Below are positions 9,081 through 17,060 of a DNA stretch of 64,000 nucleotides, piece by piece. The stretch is from contig NZ_CABVPN010000017.1 in assembly GCF_902499115.1 (NCBI RefSeq), positions 62,001 through 126,000 on the forward strand. The letters run 5' to 3'. The translations under genes were made by a program, and so were the position numbers. How positions within the stretch are numbered: position 1 is the stretch's first letter; every line of letters begins with the position of its first letter. The DNA is from Burkholderia diffusa. GTDB taxonomy: Bacteria > Pseudomonadota > Gammaproteobacteria > Burkholderiales > Burkholderiaceae. The notes under the pieces were generated by a model. It had not been told where the DNA came from and searched no databases. It saw only the letters and a program-made list of their open reading frames with translations.

Positions 9081-11345
9081 TCAGATATCCAGCGGATCGA
9101 CCTCGACGCTCCACCGCAGCACGCCCTTCAGCGCACGCAGTTCCGGCTGCCATGCGCGCAGCGCATGCTGCAATGCCGCCCGCGACGCGCTTTCGAGCAA
9201 CAACTGCGCGCGGTGGACGTTCGCGACCTTGACGATCGTCATCGGCACCGCGTCGTAGACGGTCACGCGATCGGCGCCCGGCAGCCCCGGCAACGCGGCC
9301 GCGGCCTGCAGCAGGAACGCGAGCGCCGCATCGAGCGTGCGTCCTTCGGCGCGCAGCAGCGCCTGGTAGACGAACGGCGGCAGATGCGCGTCGCGGCGCT
9401 CGCCGAGCGTCGAATTCGCGAAGCCGACGTAATCCTGCCGGCCGAGCGCGTGATACAGCGCGTGACGCGGGTAACGCGTCTGCACGAGCACCTCGCCCGG
9501 CAATCCGGCGCGCCCCGCGCGGCCGCTCACCTGCATCAGCTGCGCGAACAGCCGCTCGCTCGCGCGGAAGTCGTGCGAGAACAGCGCGGTGTCGGCATTG
9601 AGCACGCCGACGAGCGACACGCGCTGGAAGTCGTGCCCCTTCGCGATCATCTGCGTGCCGACCAGGATGTCGACTTCACCGGCGTGCACGTCCGAGAACA
9701 GCGCCTGCGCACTGCCCTTGCGTCGCGTGCTGTCCGCGTCGATCCGCAATATCCGTGCGCCCGGCACGGCCTCGGCGAGCGCTTCCTCGATGCGCTGCGT
9801 GCCGCGCCCGAGCGGCGCGATATCGACGTTCCCGCATTCCGGGCACGACCGCGGAATGCGCGCTTCCCAGCCGCAGTGATGGCAGCGCAGCGCATGCTCG
9901 GGCTTGTGCAGCACGACGTAGGCGCTGCAGCGCGGGCAACCGGCGACCCAGCCGCACGCGTCGCATGCGAGCTGCGGCGCGTAGCCGCGCCGGTTCAGGA
10001 ACACGAGGCTCTGCTCGCCGCGCTCGAGCCGCGCCTTCAACGCCGCGACGAGCGGCCCCGACAGCCCGCCCATCGACGCGCGCCCGCGCCGCCGCTCCTC
10101 TTCGAGATCGATCAGCCGCACGGTCGGCAGCGTCGCGTCGGCTACCGCGCGGCGCGACAGCGTGAGCCGCGTGTAGCGGCCCTGATCGGCCTGCCACCAG
10201 CTCTCGAGCGAAGGCGTCGCCGAGCCGAGCACGACCGGAATGCCGAGATGCTTCGCGCGCCACACGGCAAGATCGCGCGCCGAATAGCGCAGCCCTTCCT
10301 GCTGCTTGTATGCGGGCTCGTGCTCCTCGTCGACGACGATCAGTGCGAGCGTCGGCAGCGAAGCAAGCACCGCGAGCCGCGTGCCGAGCACGATCCGCGC
10401 GCGGCCCGTGTGCGCGGCGAGCCAGTTGCGCGCACGCTCGCCCTCGGCGAGCCCGCTGTGCAGCGTGACGATCGCGTCGTCGGCGAGCGTGCCCGCGAAG
10501 CGTGCGCGGAACGCGGCCTCGAACTGCGGCGTCAGGTTGATTTCGGGCACGAGCACGAGCGCCTGCGCGTCGGGCCGCGCATCGAGCAGCGCGGCGAGCG
10601 CATGCAGATAGACCTCGGTCTTGCCGCTCCCGGTCACGCCATGCAGCAGGAACGGCGCGAAGCCCTGCGCGGCGCGGATCGCGTCGAGCGCCTCCGCCTG
10701 CTGGTCGGTGAGCGCCGGCGGCACAGTTCGTCCACTGGTTGTCGACAGGTTATCCACAGGTTTGGGCACAGGTGCGTCGGCCCAGCCGATTTCCTCGATG
10801 GCGACCCAGCCGTGCGCCGCCCAGTCGTCGAGCGTGGCGGCGGCCTTCGGATGCAACGCCCGCGCATCGGGCAACGTCATCGAATCGGTGTCGGCGAGCG
10901 CCTGCGCGAGCCGCCGCAGCGCGGCCCCGCGCGCCGGCAGTGCGTCGGGCAGCGCCGCGCGGCCGGCTTCGGTCAGCCGGTAGCGCACCTCGGGCGCCAG
11001 CAGCCGGCCCCAGCGCTCCGCGTCGCGCAGCGCCTGCGGCAACGCCGGCAGCGCGACTTCGCCGCGACCGCGCTGGTAATAGTCGGCCGCGAACGACACG
11101 AGCGCGAGCCAATCCGGCGCGAGCGGCGGCAGCTCGGTACAGATCGCGTCGATCGCCCGCAACCGGGACGGCGGCACGTCGGTGTGAGTCGTCACTTCGC
11201 AGACGAGGCCGACAACCTGCCGCTTGCCGAACGGCACCTGCACCAGGGTGCCGGGCTCAGGCGCCGGCTGGACGTCGCAGCGGTAGTCGAACAGGGTGGC
11301 GAGCGGATGGTCGAGGGCGACCCTGAGGTAGGTGCCGCCCATCAC
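9081..11345 (-). CDS. priA: Primosomal replication protein N', superfamily II helicase PriA
   Basis: PriA recognises stalled or restarted forks and loads the replicative helicase via PriB/DnaT (family knowledge). The 754-residue protein has the N-terminal 3'-DNA-binding domain (YLRVALDHPLATLFDYRC, VPFGKRQVVGLV), then the helicase core: Walker A GVTGSGKTEVYLHA, the DEEH box in LIVVDEEHEPAYKQQEG, GSATPSLES, and motifs V-VI including MIAKGHDFQRV and QVSGRAGRAG. The zinc-binding insert is complete, with cysteine pairs CDACGWVAGCPRC and CHHCGW...CPECGN. An in-frame DnaA-box sequence at 10750-10758 encodes part of a linker (VDNLST). The first ATG of an ATGATG pair was taken as start; the second (11342) is equally possible. 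Confidence 0.96.
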   Translation of the reverse strand: MMGGTYLRVALDHPLATLFDYRCDVQPAPEPGTLVQVPFGKRQVVGLVCEVTTHTDVPPSRLRAIDAICTELPPLAPDWLALVSFAADYYQRGRGEVALPALPQALRDAERWGRLLAPEVRYRLTEAGRAALPDALPARGAALRRLAQALADTDSMTLPDARALHPKAAATLDDWAAHGWVAIEEIGWADAPVPKPVDNLSTTSGRTVPPALTDQQAEALDAIRAAQGFAPFLLHGVTGSGKTEVYLHALAALLDARPDAQALVLVPEINLTPQFEAAFRARFAGTLADDAIVTLHSGLAEGERARNWLAAHTGRARIVLGTRLAVLASLPTLALIVVDEEHEPAYKQQEGLRYSARDLAVWRAKHLGIPVVLGSATPSLESWWQADQGRYTRLTLSRRAVADATLPTVRLIDLEEERRRGRASMGGLSGPLVAALKARLERGEQSLVFLNRRGYAPQLACDACGWVAGCPRCSAYVVLHKPEHALRCHHCGWEARIPRSCPECGNVDIAPLGRGTQRIEEALAEAVPGARILRIDADSTRRKGSAQALFSDVHAGEVDILVGTQMIAKGHDFQRVSLVGVLNADTALFSHDFRASERLFAQLMQVSGRAGRAGLPGEVLVQTRYPRHALYHALGRQDYVGFANSTLGERRDAHLPPFVYQALLRAEGRTLDAALAFLLQAAAALPGLPGADRVTVYDAVPMTIVKVANVHRAQLLLESASRAALQHALRAWQPELRALKGVLRWSVEVDPLDI
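10750..10758 (+). other. DnaA box (TTATCCACA) inside priA
   Basis: A perfect match to the consensus DnaA box, lying within the coding sequence of priA in a linker between the DNA-binding and helicase domains. Whether DnaA binds here is unknown; a single box could be chance, but a second perfect box lies 730 bp away at 11484. Confidence 0.45.
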
Positions 11346-11790
11346 CGCGCTCCGGCGACAGCACGGGGCGCACCGGCGAATTGCACCCGGGTCCGCGCCA
11401 CGGTGGCGAACTTAAAGTAAAACTTCAGATTCGGCGCTAAGTTTTGGATTCGCATTAGGAATCGCCGTATACCCTGACCAGCCTGTGGATAACTTTGTTG
11501 AGAACTCGCCGTTCAACAGCCGCGAAGCGCGCGGGGCCGTGCTTCCCGCTGTTTTCGGCCGCCGTCGGCCGCGCCCCGCGGAGCCTTATTCCATAAGGCT
11601 GCTATTCAAATTACGGAACCATAGCGAGACATTTCGACCGATACAGGGCTCTACCGCGCTGCAACGTGGAAAATGTGCATAAGTCAAGTCTTGACAAGCC
11701 TTGAATCGGCAACCGGTGCGGGGTTGCGCCCTGTTTAGCGCCGACAGCGAAACGCCGCCACCCCGCAGTGCAGCATGGCAGCGCTTGCGC
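11346..11790. other. Intergenic region between hemE and priA
   Basis: 445 bp without a credible gene. It contains a perfect DnaA box on the minus strand (TGTGGATAA, 11484-11492), an 8-bp perfect inverted repeat with a 3-base spacer (AGCCTTAT at 11582-11589, ATAAGGCT at 11593-11600) and a 6-bp-arm repeat GTCAAGTCTTGAC at 11683-11695. The part next to priA (11400-11470) is locally AT-rich and probably holds its promoter. Any hemE terminator is unclear. Confidence 0.5.
11484..11492 (-). other. DnaA box (TGTGGATAA) upstream of priA
   Basis: Perfect DnaA box, 140 bp before the priA start codon. Binding there could tie priA expression to DnaA level (inference only). Confidence 0.4.
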
Positions 11791-12885
11791 TTAGCCCACC
11801 GATCCGCTACGGATCTTGCGGCTGTGGGTGTGCACTTCGTCGACGAGCTCGGCGACGTGGTCGGGCGACGTGAACTGCGAAATGCCGTGGCCGAGGTTGA
11901 ATACGTGACCGGGGTGATTGCCGTAGCTGTCGAGCACCGCACGCGCCTGCTCGCGCACCACGGCCGGCGGCGCAAACAGGATCGTCGGGTCGAGGTTGCC
12001 CTGCAGCGCGACGCGCCCGGCGACGCGTTCGCGCGCGGCGCCGAGATTGACCGTCCAGTCGAGGCCGACCGCGTCGACGCCGGTCGCCGCGATTTCCTCG
12101 AGCCACAGGCCGCCGCCCTTCGTGAACGTGATCACCGGCACGCGCTCGCCGTCGTGCTCGCGCTTCAGCTGCGCGACCACGCGACGGATGTAGTCCAGCG
12201 AGAAGCGCTGATATGCGCCGTCCGCGAGTGCGCCGCCCCACGTATCGAAGATCATCACGGCCTGCGCGCCGGCTTCGATCTGCGCGTTCAGGTACGCGGC
12301 CACGGCCTGCGCGTTCACGTCGAGGATCCGGTGCATCAGGTCGGGGCGCGAATACGCCATCGACTTCACCGTGCGGAAATCATCCGACCCGCCGCCTTCG
12401 ACCATGTAGCACGCGAGCGTCCACGGGCTGCCCGAGAAGCCGATCAGCGGCACGCGCTGGCGGCCCTGGCCGTCGGTCAGCGCGCGGCGGATCTCGCGCA
12501 CGGCGCCCGTCACGTAACCGAGCGTCTCCTCGATGTCCGGCACCGCGAGCTTCGCGACGTCGGCCTCGGTGCGCACCGGATGCGCGAACTTCGGCCCTTC
12601 GCCGACCTGAAAGTCGAGGCCGAGGCCCATCGCGTCGGGAATCGTCAGGATGTCCGAGAACAGGATCGCTGCGTCGAGCGGGAAGCGCTCGAGCGGCTGC
12701 AGCGTCACTTCGGTCGCGTAGTCGGGATTCTTCGCGAGGCCGAGGAAGCTGCCGGCGCGCGCGCGCGTCGCGTTGTATTCGGGCAGATAGCGGCCGGCCT
12801 GACGCATCAGCCAGATCGGCGTGTAGTCGGTCGGCTCGCGCAGAAGCGCACGCAGGAAGGTGTCGTTGAGCAGGGTATGGGCCAC
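11791..12885 (-). CDS. hemE: Uroporphyrinogen decarboxylase
   Basis: Cytoplasmic enzyme that decarboxylates the four acetate side chains of uroporphyrinogen III to give coproporphyrinogen III in haem synthesis. The 364-residue protein shows the two family signatures: PIWLMRQAGRYLPEY near residue 25 (Arg that binds the substrate carboxylates) and GFSGSPWTLACYMVEG near 140; FDTWGGAL, GLDWTV and QGNLDP also match, and the C-terminus has the GHGI(S)QFT histidine region. The start is taken as GTG at 12885 (protein begins with residues AHTLLNDTFLRALLREP), which matches the remembered Burkholderia HemE length of 364; no strong ribosome-binding site is seen, and an upstream TTG (12909) is possible but less likely. 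Confidence 0.96.
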   Translation of the reverse strand: MAHTLLNDTFLRALLREPTDYTPIWLMRQAGRYLPEYNATRARAGSFLGLAKNPDYATEVTLQPLERFPLDAAILFSDILTIPDAMGLGLDFQVGEGPKFAHPVRTEADVAKLAVPDIEETLGYVTGAVREIRRALTDGQGRQRVPLIGFSGSPWTLACYMVEGGGSDDFRTVKSMAYSRPDLMHRILDVNAQAVAAYLNAQIEAGAQAVMIFDTWGGALADGAYQRFSLDYIRRVVAQLKREHDGERVPVITFTKGGGLWLEEIAATGVDAVGLDWTVNLGAARERVAGRVALQGNLDPTILFAPPAVVREQARAVLDSYGNHPGHVFNLGHGISQFTSPDHVAELVDEVHTHSRKIRSGSVG

Positions 12886-13033
12886 GGTAGGAGCGACGAG
12901 CGAAGGCAAAGCGGCATTTTACCGGAGCGCGGCCGCACGGCTGCGTATGCCGATGCGATGGCGGCCATATGACGCGCGCGATGGCTCCGTTATGATCGGA
13001 CGCTGATATCGAACCGACCGAAGGAGGAGACCG

Positions 13034-13843
13034 ATGAAGACATTCGCCACGCTGGCCACGCTCGCCGCTGCCATGCTTTGCTGCGCCGCCGCGCACGCGC
13101 AGGGTACGACCACGACGGCGGCCCCGACCACCGCGGCCGTCGGCTCGCGGCTCGACGACGTGGTCGCACGCGGCACGCTGCGCGTGTGCACGACGGGCGA
13201 CTACAAGCCGTATTCGTACTACCGCGCGGACGGCCGCTTCGAGGGCATCGACATCGACATGGCCGAGTCGCTCGCGAAATCGCTCGGCGTGAAGGCCGAG
13301 TTCGTGAAGACGAGCTGGTCGAACCTCACCAACGACTTCGTCGCGAAGTGCGATGTCGCGGTGGGCGGCGTGTCGACGACACTCGAGCGCCAGAAGCGCG
13401 TGTTCTTCACGCAGCCGTACGTGGTCGATGGCAAGACGCCGATCGTGCGCTGCGCGGACGCCGACAAGTACCAGACCGTCGCGCAGATCGACCGGCCCGA
13501 GACCCGCGTGATCGTGAACCCGGGCGGCACCAACGAGCGCTTCGCGAAGCAGTTCTTCACGCATGCGAACCTGAGCGTCTATCCGGACAACGTGACGATC
13601 TTCAAGCAGATCCTCGCGGGCAAGGCGGACGTCATGGTGACGGATGCGTCCGAGACGCTGCTGCAGCAAAAGCTGAATCCGGGCCTGTGCTCCGTGCATC
13701 CGGACAAGCCGTTCCAGTTCGGCGAAAAGGCATACATGGTGCCGCGCGGCGACGTCGTCTTCCAGCAGTACGTCGACCAGTGGCTGCATCTGGCGCTATC
13801 GTCCGGCGAATACCAGGCGATCTCCGACAAGTGGCTGAAGTGA
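13034..13843 (+). CDS. pheC: Cyclohexadienyl (arogenate/prephenate) dehydratase, periplasmic
   Basis: Converts prephenate to phenylpyruvate and arogenate to phenylalanine. The fold is that of an amino-acid binding protein turned enzyme; the 269-residue protein has a signal peptide (residues 1-22, ending AAAHA) and then closely follows Pseudomonas aeruginosa PheC: RLDDVVARGTLRVCTTGDYK, PYSYYRADGRFEGIDIDMAE, SWSNLTNDF, GGVSTTLERQ, VDGKTPI, IVNPGGTNERFAKQ, PDNVTIFKQI and QWLHLA. The TTGDYKP and NPGGTNE runs separate it from ordinary transport binding proteins. The ATG follows a GGAGGAG site. It stands alone, with hemE on the other strand behind it. Export means it would give periplasmic phenylalanine, an alternative to cytoplasmic PheA. 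A plain amino-acid binding protein is the fallback reading. Confidence 0.85.
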   Translation: MKTFATLATLAAAMLCCAAAHAQGTTTTAAPTTAAVGSRLDDVVARGTLRVCTTGDYKPYSYYRADGRFEGIDIDMAESLAKSLGVKAEFVKTSWSNLTNDFVAKCDVAVGGVSTTLERQKRVFFTQPYVVDGKTPIVRCADADKYQTVAQIDRPETRVIVNPGGTNERFAKQFFTHANLSVYPDNVTIFKQILAGKADVMVTDASETLLQQKLNPGLCSVHPDKPFQFGEKAYMVPRGDVVFQQYVDQWLHLALSSGEYQAISDKWLK

Positions 13844-14210
13844 GCACGATCGCTCGCGGGACGGGCATCCGATAACGACATGGACCCCGTTGTTGCCGCC
13901 GGCCGCGCACCCCGCCGTTACACATCGGCGTGGCGCGTGGCCGGCGTGAAATCGCGAAAACCGGCCGAATGGCCGACTATCGCGTGCCTCAATCACGTTT
14001 CAAAATCTTTCCGACGAATGAATCGTCATGTGCGGTATCTGCCGCGTGATGCACATTCCGGCGTGTAAATCGGCATTTCATCGACGCCGATACGCATGAA
14101 AAACGCATTATGCGCACCCGATGAAAACTCTGCGGAAATGACGAGTAAATATGACCTTCTTCAGGACCCCGAAAACAGAAAAAAATCCCGGAAAGCCTTA
14201 TCTGGCGGGC
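13844..14210. other. Intergenic stretch after pheC, no gene seen
   Basis: About 370 bp, with a locally AT-rich part (about 13990-14190) unlike the flanking coding sequence. No open frame with family-like composition and no clear pheC terminator. It leads into the repeat array and candidate small RNA described at 14211-14477. Confidence 0.5.
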
Positions 14211-14240
14211 GTTACAACCTGAAACACTTTGTTACCGTGA
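14211..14240 (+). promoter_or_regulatory. Three 10-bp direct repeats of OmpR/RstA-box type
   Basis: Three decamers follow one another without gap: GTTACAACCT, GAAACACTTT, GTTACCGTGA, each with the pattern G-W-W-A-C at its start. Tandem half-sites one helical turn apart with GTTAC/GAAAC cores are typical for winged-helix response regulators of the OmpR family (OmpR, RstA; established knowledge). They end just upstream of an AT-rich -10-like CATTAAT (14246-14252), where an activator would sit. The regulator is not identified. Confidence 0.5.
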
Positions 14241-14258
14241 GGGATCATTAATTCGCCC

Positions 14259-14477
14259 ACAATGGGCTCAACGGTTTCAACACGGATGCGGTCTCGTGTG
14301 CCAAGTGTGAGCGGACGCGAAGCGCTGCGAGCCAGTCGGTCACGTACCGAAGCCCTTCCGAGGGGCATCCCTGTTGGAGTCGTTTCCGGCTCCCGCCGGA
14401 CTCGGTTTCATCTTTGGTCTCCTCGCGCTAACCCCGTAGCGTGTGGTTTTTAGCGGGCTAATAAGCCCGCTTTTTTT
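14259..14477 (+). ncRNA. Candidate small RNA, about 220 nt, ending in an intrinsic terminator
   Basis: Inferred from layout. Upstream are three OmpR-type repeats and a -10-like element; downstream is a strong intrinsic terminator; between them no reading frame looks like protein (the longest, 14262-14453, is Arg/Ser-rich and has no ribosome-binding site). The interval can fold into several stems, for example GCCCTT/AGGGGC around a CCG loop near 14353-14367 and CCGGC/GCCGG near 14385-14400. No match was recognised to tmRNA, SRP RNA or RNase P. A 6S-like RNA cannot be excluded. The 5' end is approximate. Confidence 0.45.
14452..14477 (+). terminator. Intrinsic terminator of the candidate small RNA
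   Basis: Perfect 8-bp stem AGCGGGCT (14452-14459) / AGCCCGCT (14464-14471) with an AATA loop, followed by seven T residues (14471-14477). The T tract is on the plus strand, so it ends a plus-strand transcript; the nearest annotated plus-strand gene, pheC, ends 600 bp upstream, which supports a separate transcript. Confidence 0.82.
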
Positions 14478-14544
14478 CGTCCATCGAAAACGCAACGGCC
14501 CGCAGGCCGCCGCGTTCGTCCCGCCGCCGGGCCGCTTGCTCGTA

Positions 14545-16272
14545 TCAAGCGGTCTTCTGCACGTCGAGCTTCAGTTCGTCGATCATCCGTTCGCGCATCA
14601 CGAATTTCTGCACCTTGCCCGTCACCGTCATCGGCAGCTCGTCGACGAAGCGGATGTAGCGCGGAATCTTGTAGTGCGCGATCTGGCCGCTACAGAACGC
14701 GCGCACGTCATCCTCGGTCATCTGCTCGTTCGCGCGCAGCACGATCCACGCGCACAGCTCCTCGCCGTATTTCGCGTCGGGCACGCCGAACACCTGCGCG
14801 CTCTGAATCTTCGGATGCCTGAACAGGAATTCCTCGATCTCGCGCGGATACACGTTCTCGCCGCCGCGAATCACCATGTCCTTCAGCCGGCCGACGATGT
14901 TGCAGTAGCCGTCGGCGTCGAGCGTCGCGAGGTCGCCCGTATGCATCCAGCCGTCGACCAGCACCTCGCGCGTCTTCGCGTCGTCGTCCCAGTAGCCGAG
15001 CATCACCGAGTAACCCTTCGTGCACAGCTCGCCCGTCGCGCCGACCGGCACGATCTCGCCGGTTGGGTCGACGATCTTCACCTCCAGGTGCGGCTGGATG
15101 CGGCCGACCGTCGTCGTGCGCTTCTCGAGCGGATCGTCGGTCGAGCTCTGGAACGACACGGGGCTCGTCTCCGTCATTCCGTACGCGATCGTGATCTCGG
15201 ACAGATGCATCTGCGACACGACGCGCTTCATCGTCTCGATCGGGCACGGCGAGCCGGCCATGATCCCGGTGCGCAGCGTCGACAGGTCGAACTTCGCAAA
15301 GTCCGGATGATCGAGCTCCGCGATGAACATCGTCGGCACGCCGTGCAGCGCGGTGCAGCGCTCCTCGGCGACGGCCGCGAGCGTCGCGACCGGATCGAAC
15401 GCCTCGCCGGGGAACACCATCGCCGCGCCCTTCGACACGCACGCGAGCACGGCCAGCACCATCCCGAAGCAGTGATACAGCGGCACCGGGATGCAGAGCG
15501 AATCCTGCTCGGTGAAGCGCATCGCCATCGCGATCGAGCGCGCGTTGTTGACGACGTTGCGGTGCGTGAGCGTCGCACCCTTCGGGCTGCCGGTCGTGCC
15601 GCTCGTGAACTGGATGTTGATCGGATCGGTGGCCGCGAGTGTCGCGCCGATTGCGTCGAGCCGCGCGACATCGAGCGTGTCGCGGCCGCGCGCCATCACG
15701 TCCGCGAAGCGGAACATGCCGGCCGGCGCGACCTCGCCCATCGACACGACCGTGCGCAGGCTCGGCACGCGTGCCGCATGCAGGTCGCCCGGCGTCGCGC
15801 CCGCGAGCTCCGGCGCGATCGTCTGCAGCATCTCGACGTACGCCGACGTCTTGAAGCGCTCGGCCGCGATCACGGCCTTGCAGCCGACCTTGTTCAGCGC
15901 GTATTCGAGTTCCGCAAGCCGGTAGGCCGGGTTGATGTTGACGAGGACTGCGCCGATGCGCGCGGTCGCGAATTGCGTGAGCAGCCATTCGCTGCGGTTC
16001 GGCGACCAGATGCCGACGCAGTCGCCCTTCACGATCCCGAGCGCGGCGAGGCCCGCCGCGAGCACGTCGACCTCGTGCGCGAACGCGCGCCAGGTCCAGC
16101 GCACCTGCTGTTCGCGGAACACGACGGCCGGGCGATCGGGGAAGCGGCCCGCCGTGTCGAGCAGGAACCGGCTGATCGTCGCTTCGGATAGCGGCACGTC
16201 GGTCGCGCCGCGCACGTACGACAGTCCGTTTTCGGGCGCGATCAGCGCCCCCTTGCCAAGGTCTGCTGCCAT
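14545..16272 (-). CDS. AMP-binding acyl-CoA synthetase (fatty-acid--CoA ligase family)
   Basis: ANL-superfamily ligase of 575 residues that activates a carboxylic acid with ATP and joins it to CoA. The P-loop-like motif FTSGTTGSPKGATLTHRN lies near residue 200, YGMTETSPVSF near 335, the hinge region GDLATLDADGYCNIVGRLKD near 450, MVIRGGENVYPREIEEFL after it, and the C-terminal catalytic lysine in VTGKVQKF near 555. N-terminal runs such as SYVRGATDVPLSEATI resemble medium-chain or unknown-chain acyl-CoA synthetases common in Burkholderia. The substrate cannot be told from sequence. The ATG at 16272 follows a GGAGACATCG site. It stands alone, separated from the ATP synthase operon by a terminator. 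Confidence 0.9.
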   Translation of the reverse strand: MAADLGKGALIAPENGLSYVRGATDVPLSEATISRFLLDTAGRFPDRPAVVFREQQVRWTWRAFAHEVDVLAAGLAALGIVKGDCVGIWSPNRSEWLLTQFATARIGAVLVNINPAYRLAELEYALNKVGCKAVIAAERFKTSAYVEMLQTIAPELAGATPGDLHAARVPSLRTVVSMGEVAPAGMFRFADVMARGRDTLDVARLDAIGATLAATDPINIQFTSGTTGSPKGATLTHRNVVNNARSIAMAMRFTEQDSLCIPVPLYHCFGMVLAVLACVSKGAAMVFPGEAFDPVATLAAVAEERCTALHGVPTMFIAELDHPDFAKFDLSTLRTGIMAGSPCPIETMKRVVSQMHLSEITIAYGMTETSPVSFQSSTDDPLEKRTTTVGRIQPHLEVKIVDPTGEIVPVGATGELCTKGYSVMLGYWDDDAKTREVLVDGWMHTGDLATLDADGYCNIVGRLKDMVIRGGENVYPREIEEFLFRHPKIQSAQVFGVPDAKYGEELCAWIVLRANEQMTEDDVRAFCSGQIAHYKIPRYIRFVDELPMTVTGKVQKFVMRERMIDELKLDVQKTA

Positions 16273-16483
16273 CGATGTCTCCGTCCGTTTTTGTCTGATC
16301 GGCGCAACACGCGGCTGACGCGCGCGCCTGCTCCGCCACGATCGCGGCGGACTGCCTCTGCGCGGATGATGCCGCGTTCTGCTGACGACACTCTGACATC
16401 AAATCGCGGCGGGCGGATGAAATAGCACGACCGGACGATACGATCCGGCCCGCAAAAAACCGACGAAAACGACGGACGAAAAA

Positions 16484-16505
16484 AAAGCAGCCCGAAGGCT
16501 GCTTT
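16484..16505 (-). terminator. Intrinsic terminator of the ATP synthase operon
   Basis: Perfect 9-bp stem AAAGCAGCC (16484-16492) / GGCTGCTTT (16497-16505) with a CGAA/TTCG tetraloop. On the minus strand it is followed by an eight-base T run (complement of A 16479-16486). It lies 25 bp past the atpC stop codon. Confidence 0.9.
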
Positions 16506-16530
16506 CTTTCGCGGGATACGCGCGCGCGGC

Positions 16531-16956
16531 TCAGTGCCGGCTGCGAATCTTCGCCAGACGCTGGATCGCTTCGAGCTGCGCCATCGCGGTCGCGAGCTCC
16601 GATTGCGCCTTTGCGAGGTCGAGGTCCGACTTCGCGTTCTGCAGCGTTTCCTCGGCACGCTTGCGCGCTTCCTCGGCTTTCGCCGCGTCGAGGTCCTTGC
16701 CGCGGATCGCGGTATCGGCGAGCACCGTCACGGCGCCCGGCTGCACTTCGAGAATGCCGCCTGCGACGAACACGAATTCGTCGTTGCCGCCCTCGACTTC
16801 GATGCGCACCGCACCCGGACGAATCCGCGTGATCAGCGGCGTGTGACCCGGCAGAATACCCAGCTCACCCGTTTCGCCCGGCAGCGCGACGAATTTCGCC
16901 TCGCCCGAGAAGATCTGCTCTTCCGCGCTGACGACGTCTACTTTGATGGTTGCCAT
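16531..16956 (-). CDS. atpC: F1 ATP synthase epsilon subunit
   Basis: Part of the central stalk of F1; couples rotation to catalysis and inhibits ATP hydrolysis. The 141-residue protein has the N-terminal beta-sandwich (IKVDVVSAEEQIFSGEAKFV, PGETGELGILPGHTPLIT) and the C-terminal two-helix hairpin rich in Ala/Glu/Lys. Last gene of the operon, 104 bp after atpD, followed by an intrinsic terminator. Confidence 0.97.
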   Translation of the reverse strand: MATIKVDVVSAEEQIFSGEAKFVALPGETGELGILPGHTPLITRIRPGAVRIEVEGGNDEFVFVAGGILEVQPGAVTVLADTAIRGKDLDAAKAEEARKRAEETLQNAKSDLDLAKAQSELATAMAQLEAIQRLAKIRSRH

Positions 16957-17060
16957 ATCGACTCCTGGTTGAGCGTATTACGTGGGCGCCCGTCCGTGAA
17001 AAGATGCCATCGAGACATCCTTCACGAACGCACAGGCGCCCGCTGCGTTACACCCGACCT

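Noticed and set aside
14262..14453. 63-residue open frame inside the candidate small RNA
   Set aside because: No ribosome-binding site, composition of random Arg/Ser, no recognisable family.
14259..14477. Known structural RNA (tmRNA, SRP RNA, RNase P RNA, 6S RNA) as the identity of the 14.3-kb transcript
   Set aside because: The characteristic core sequences of tmRNA, SRP RNA and RNase P are absent. 6S cannot be ruled out without a covariance model, so no name was given.
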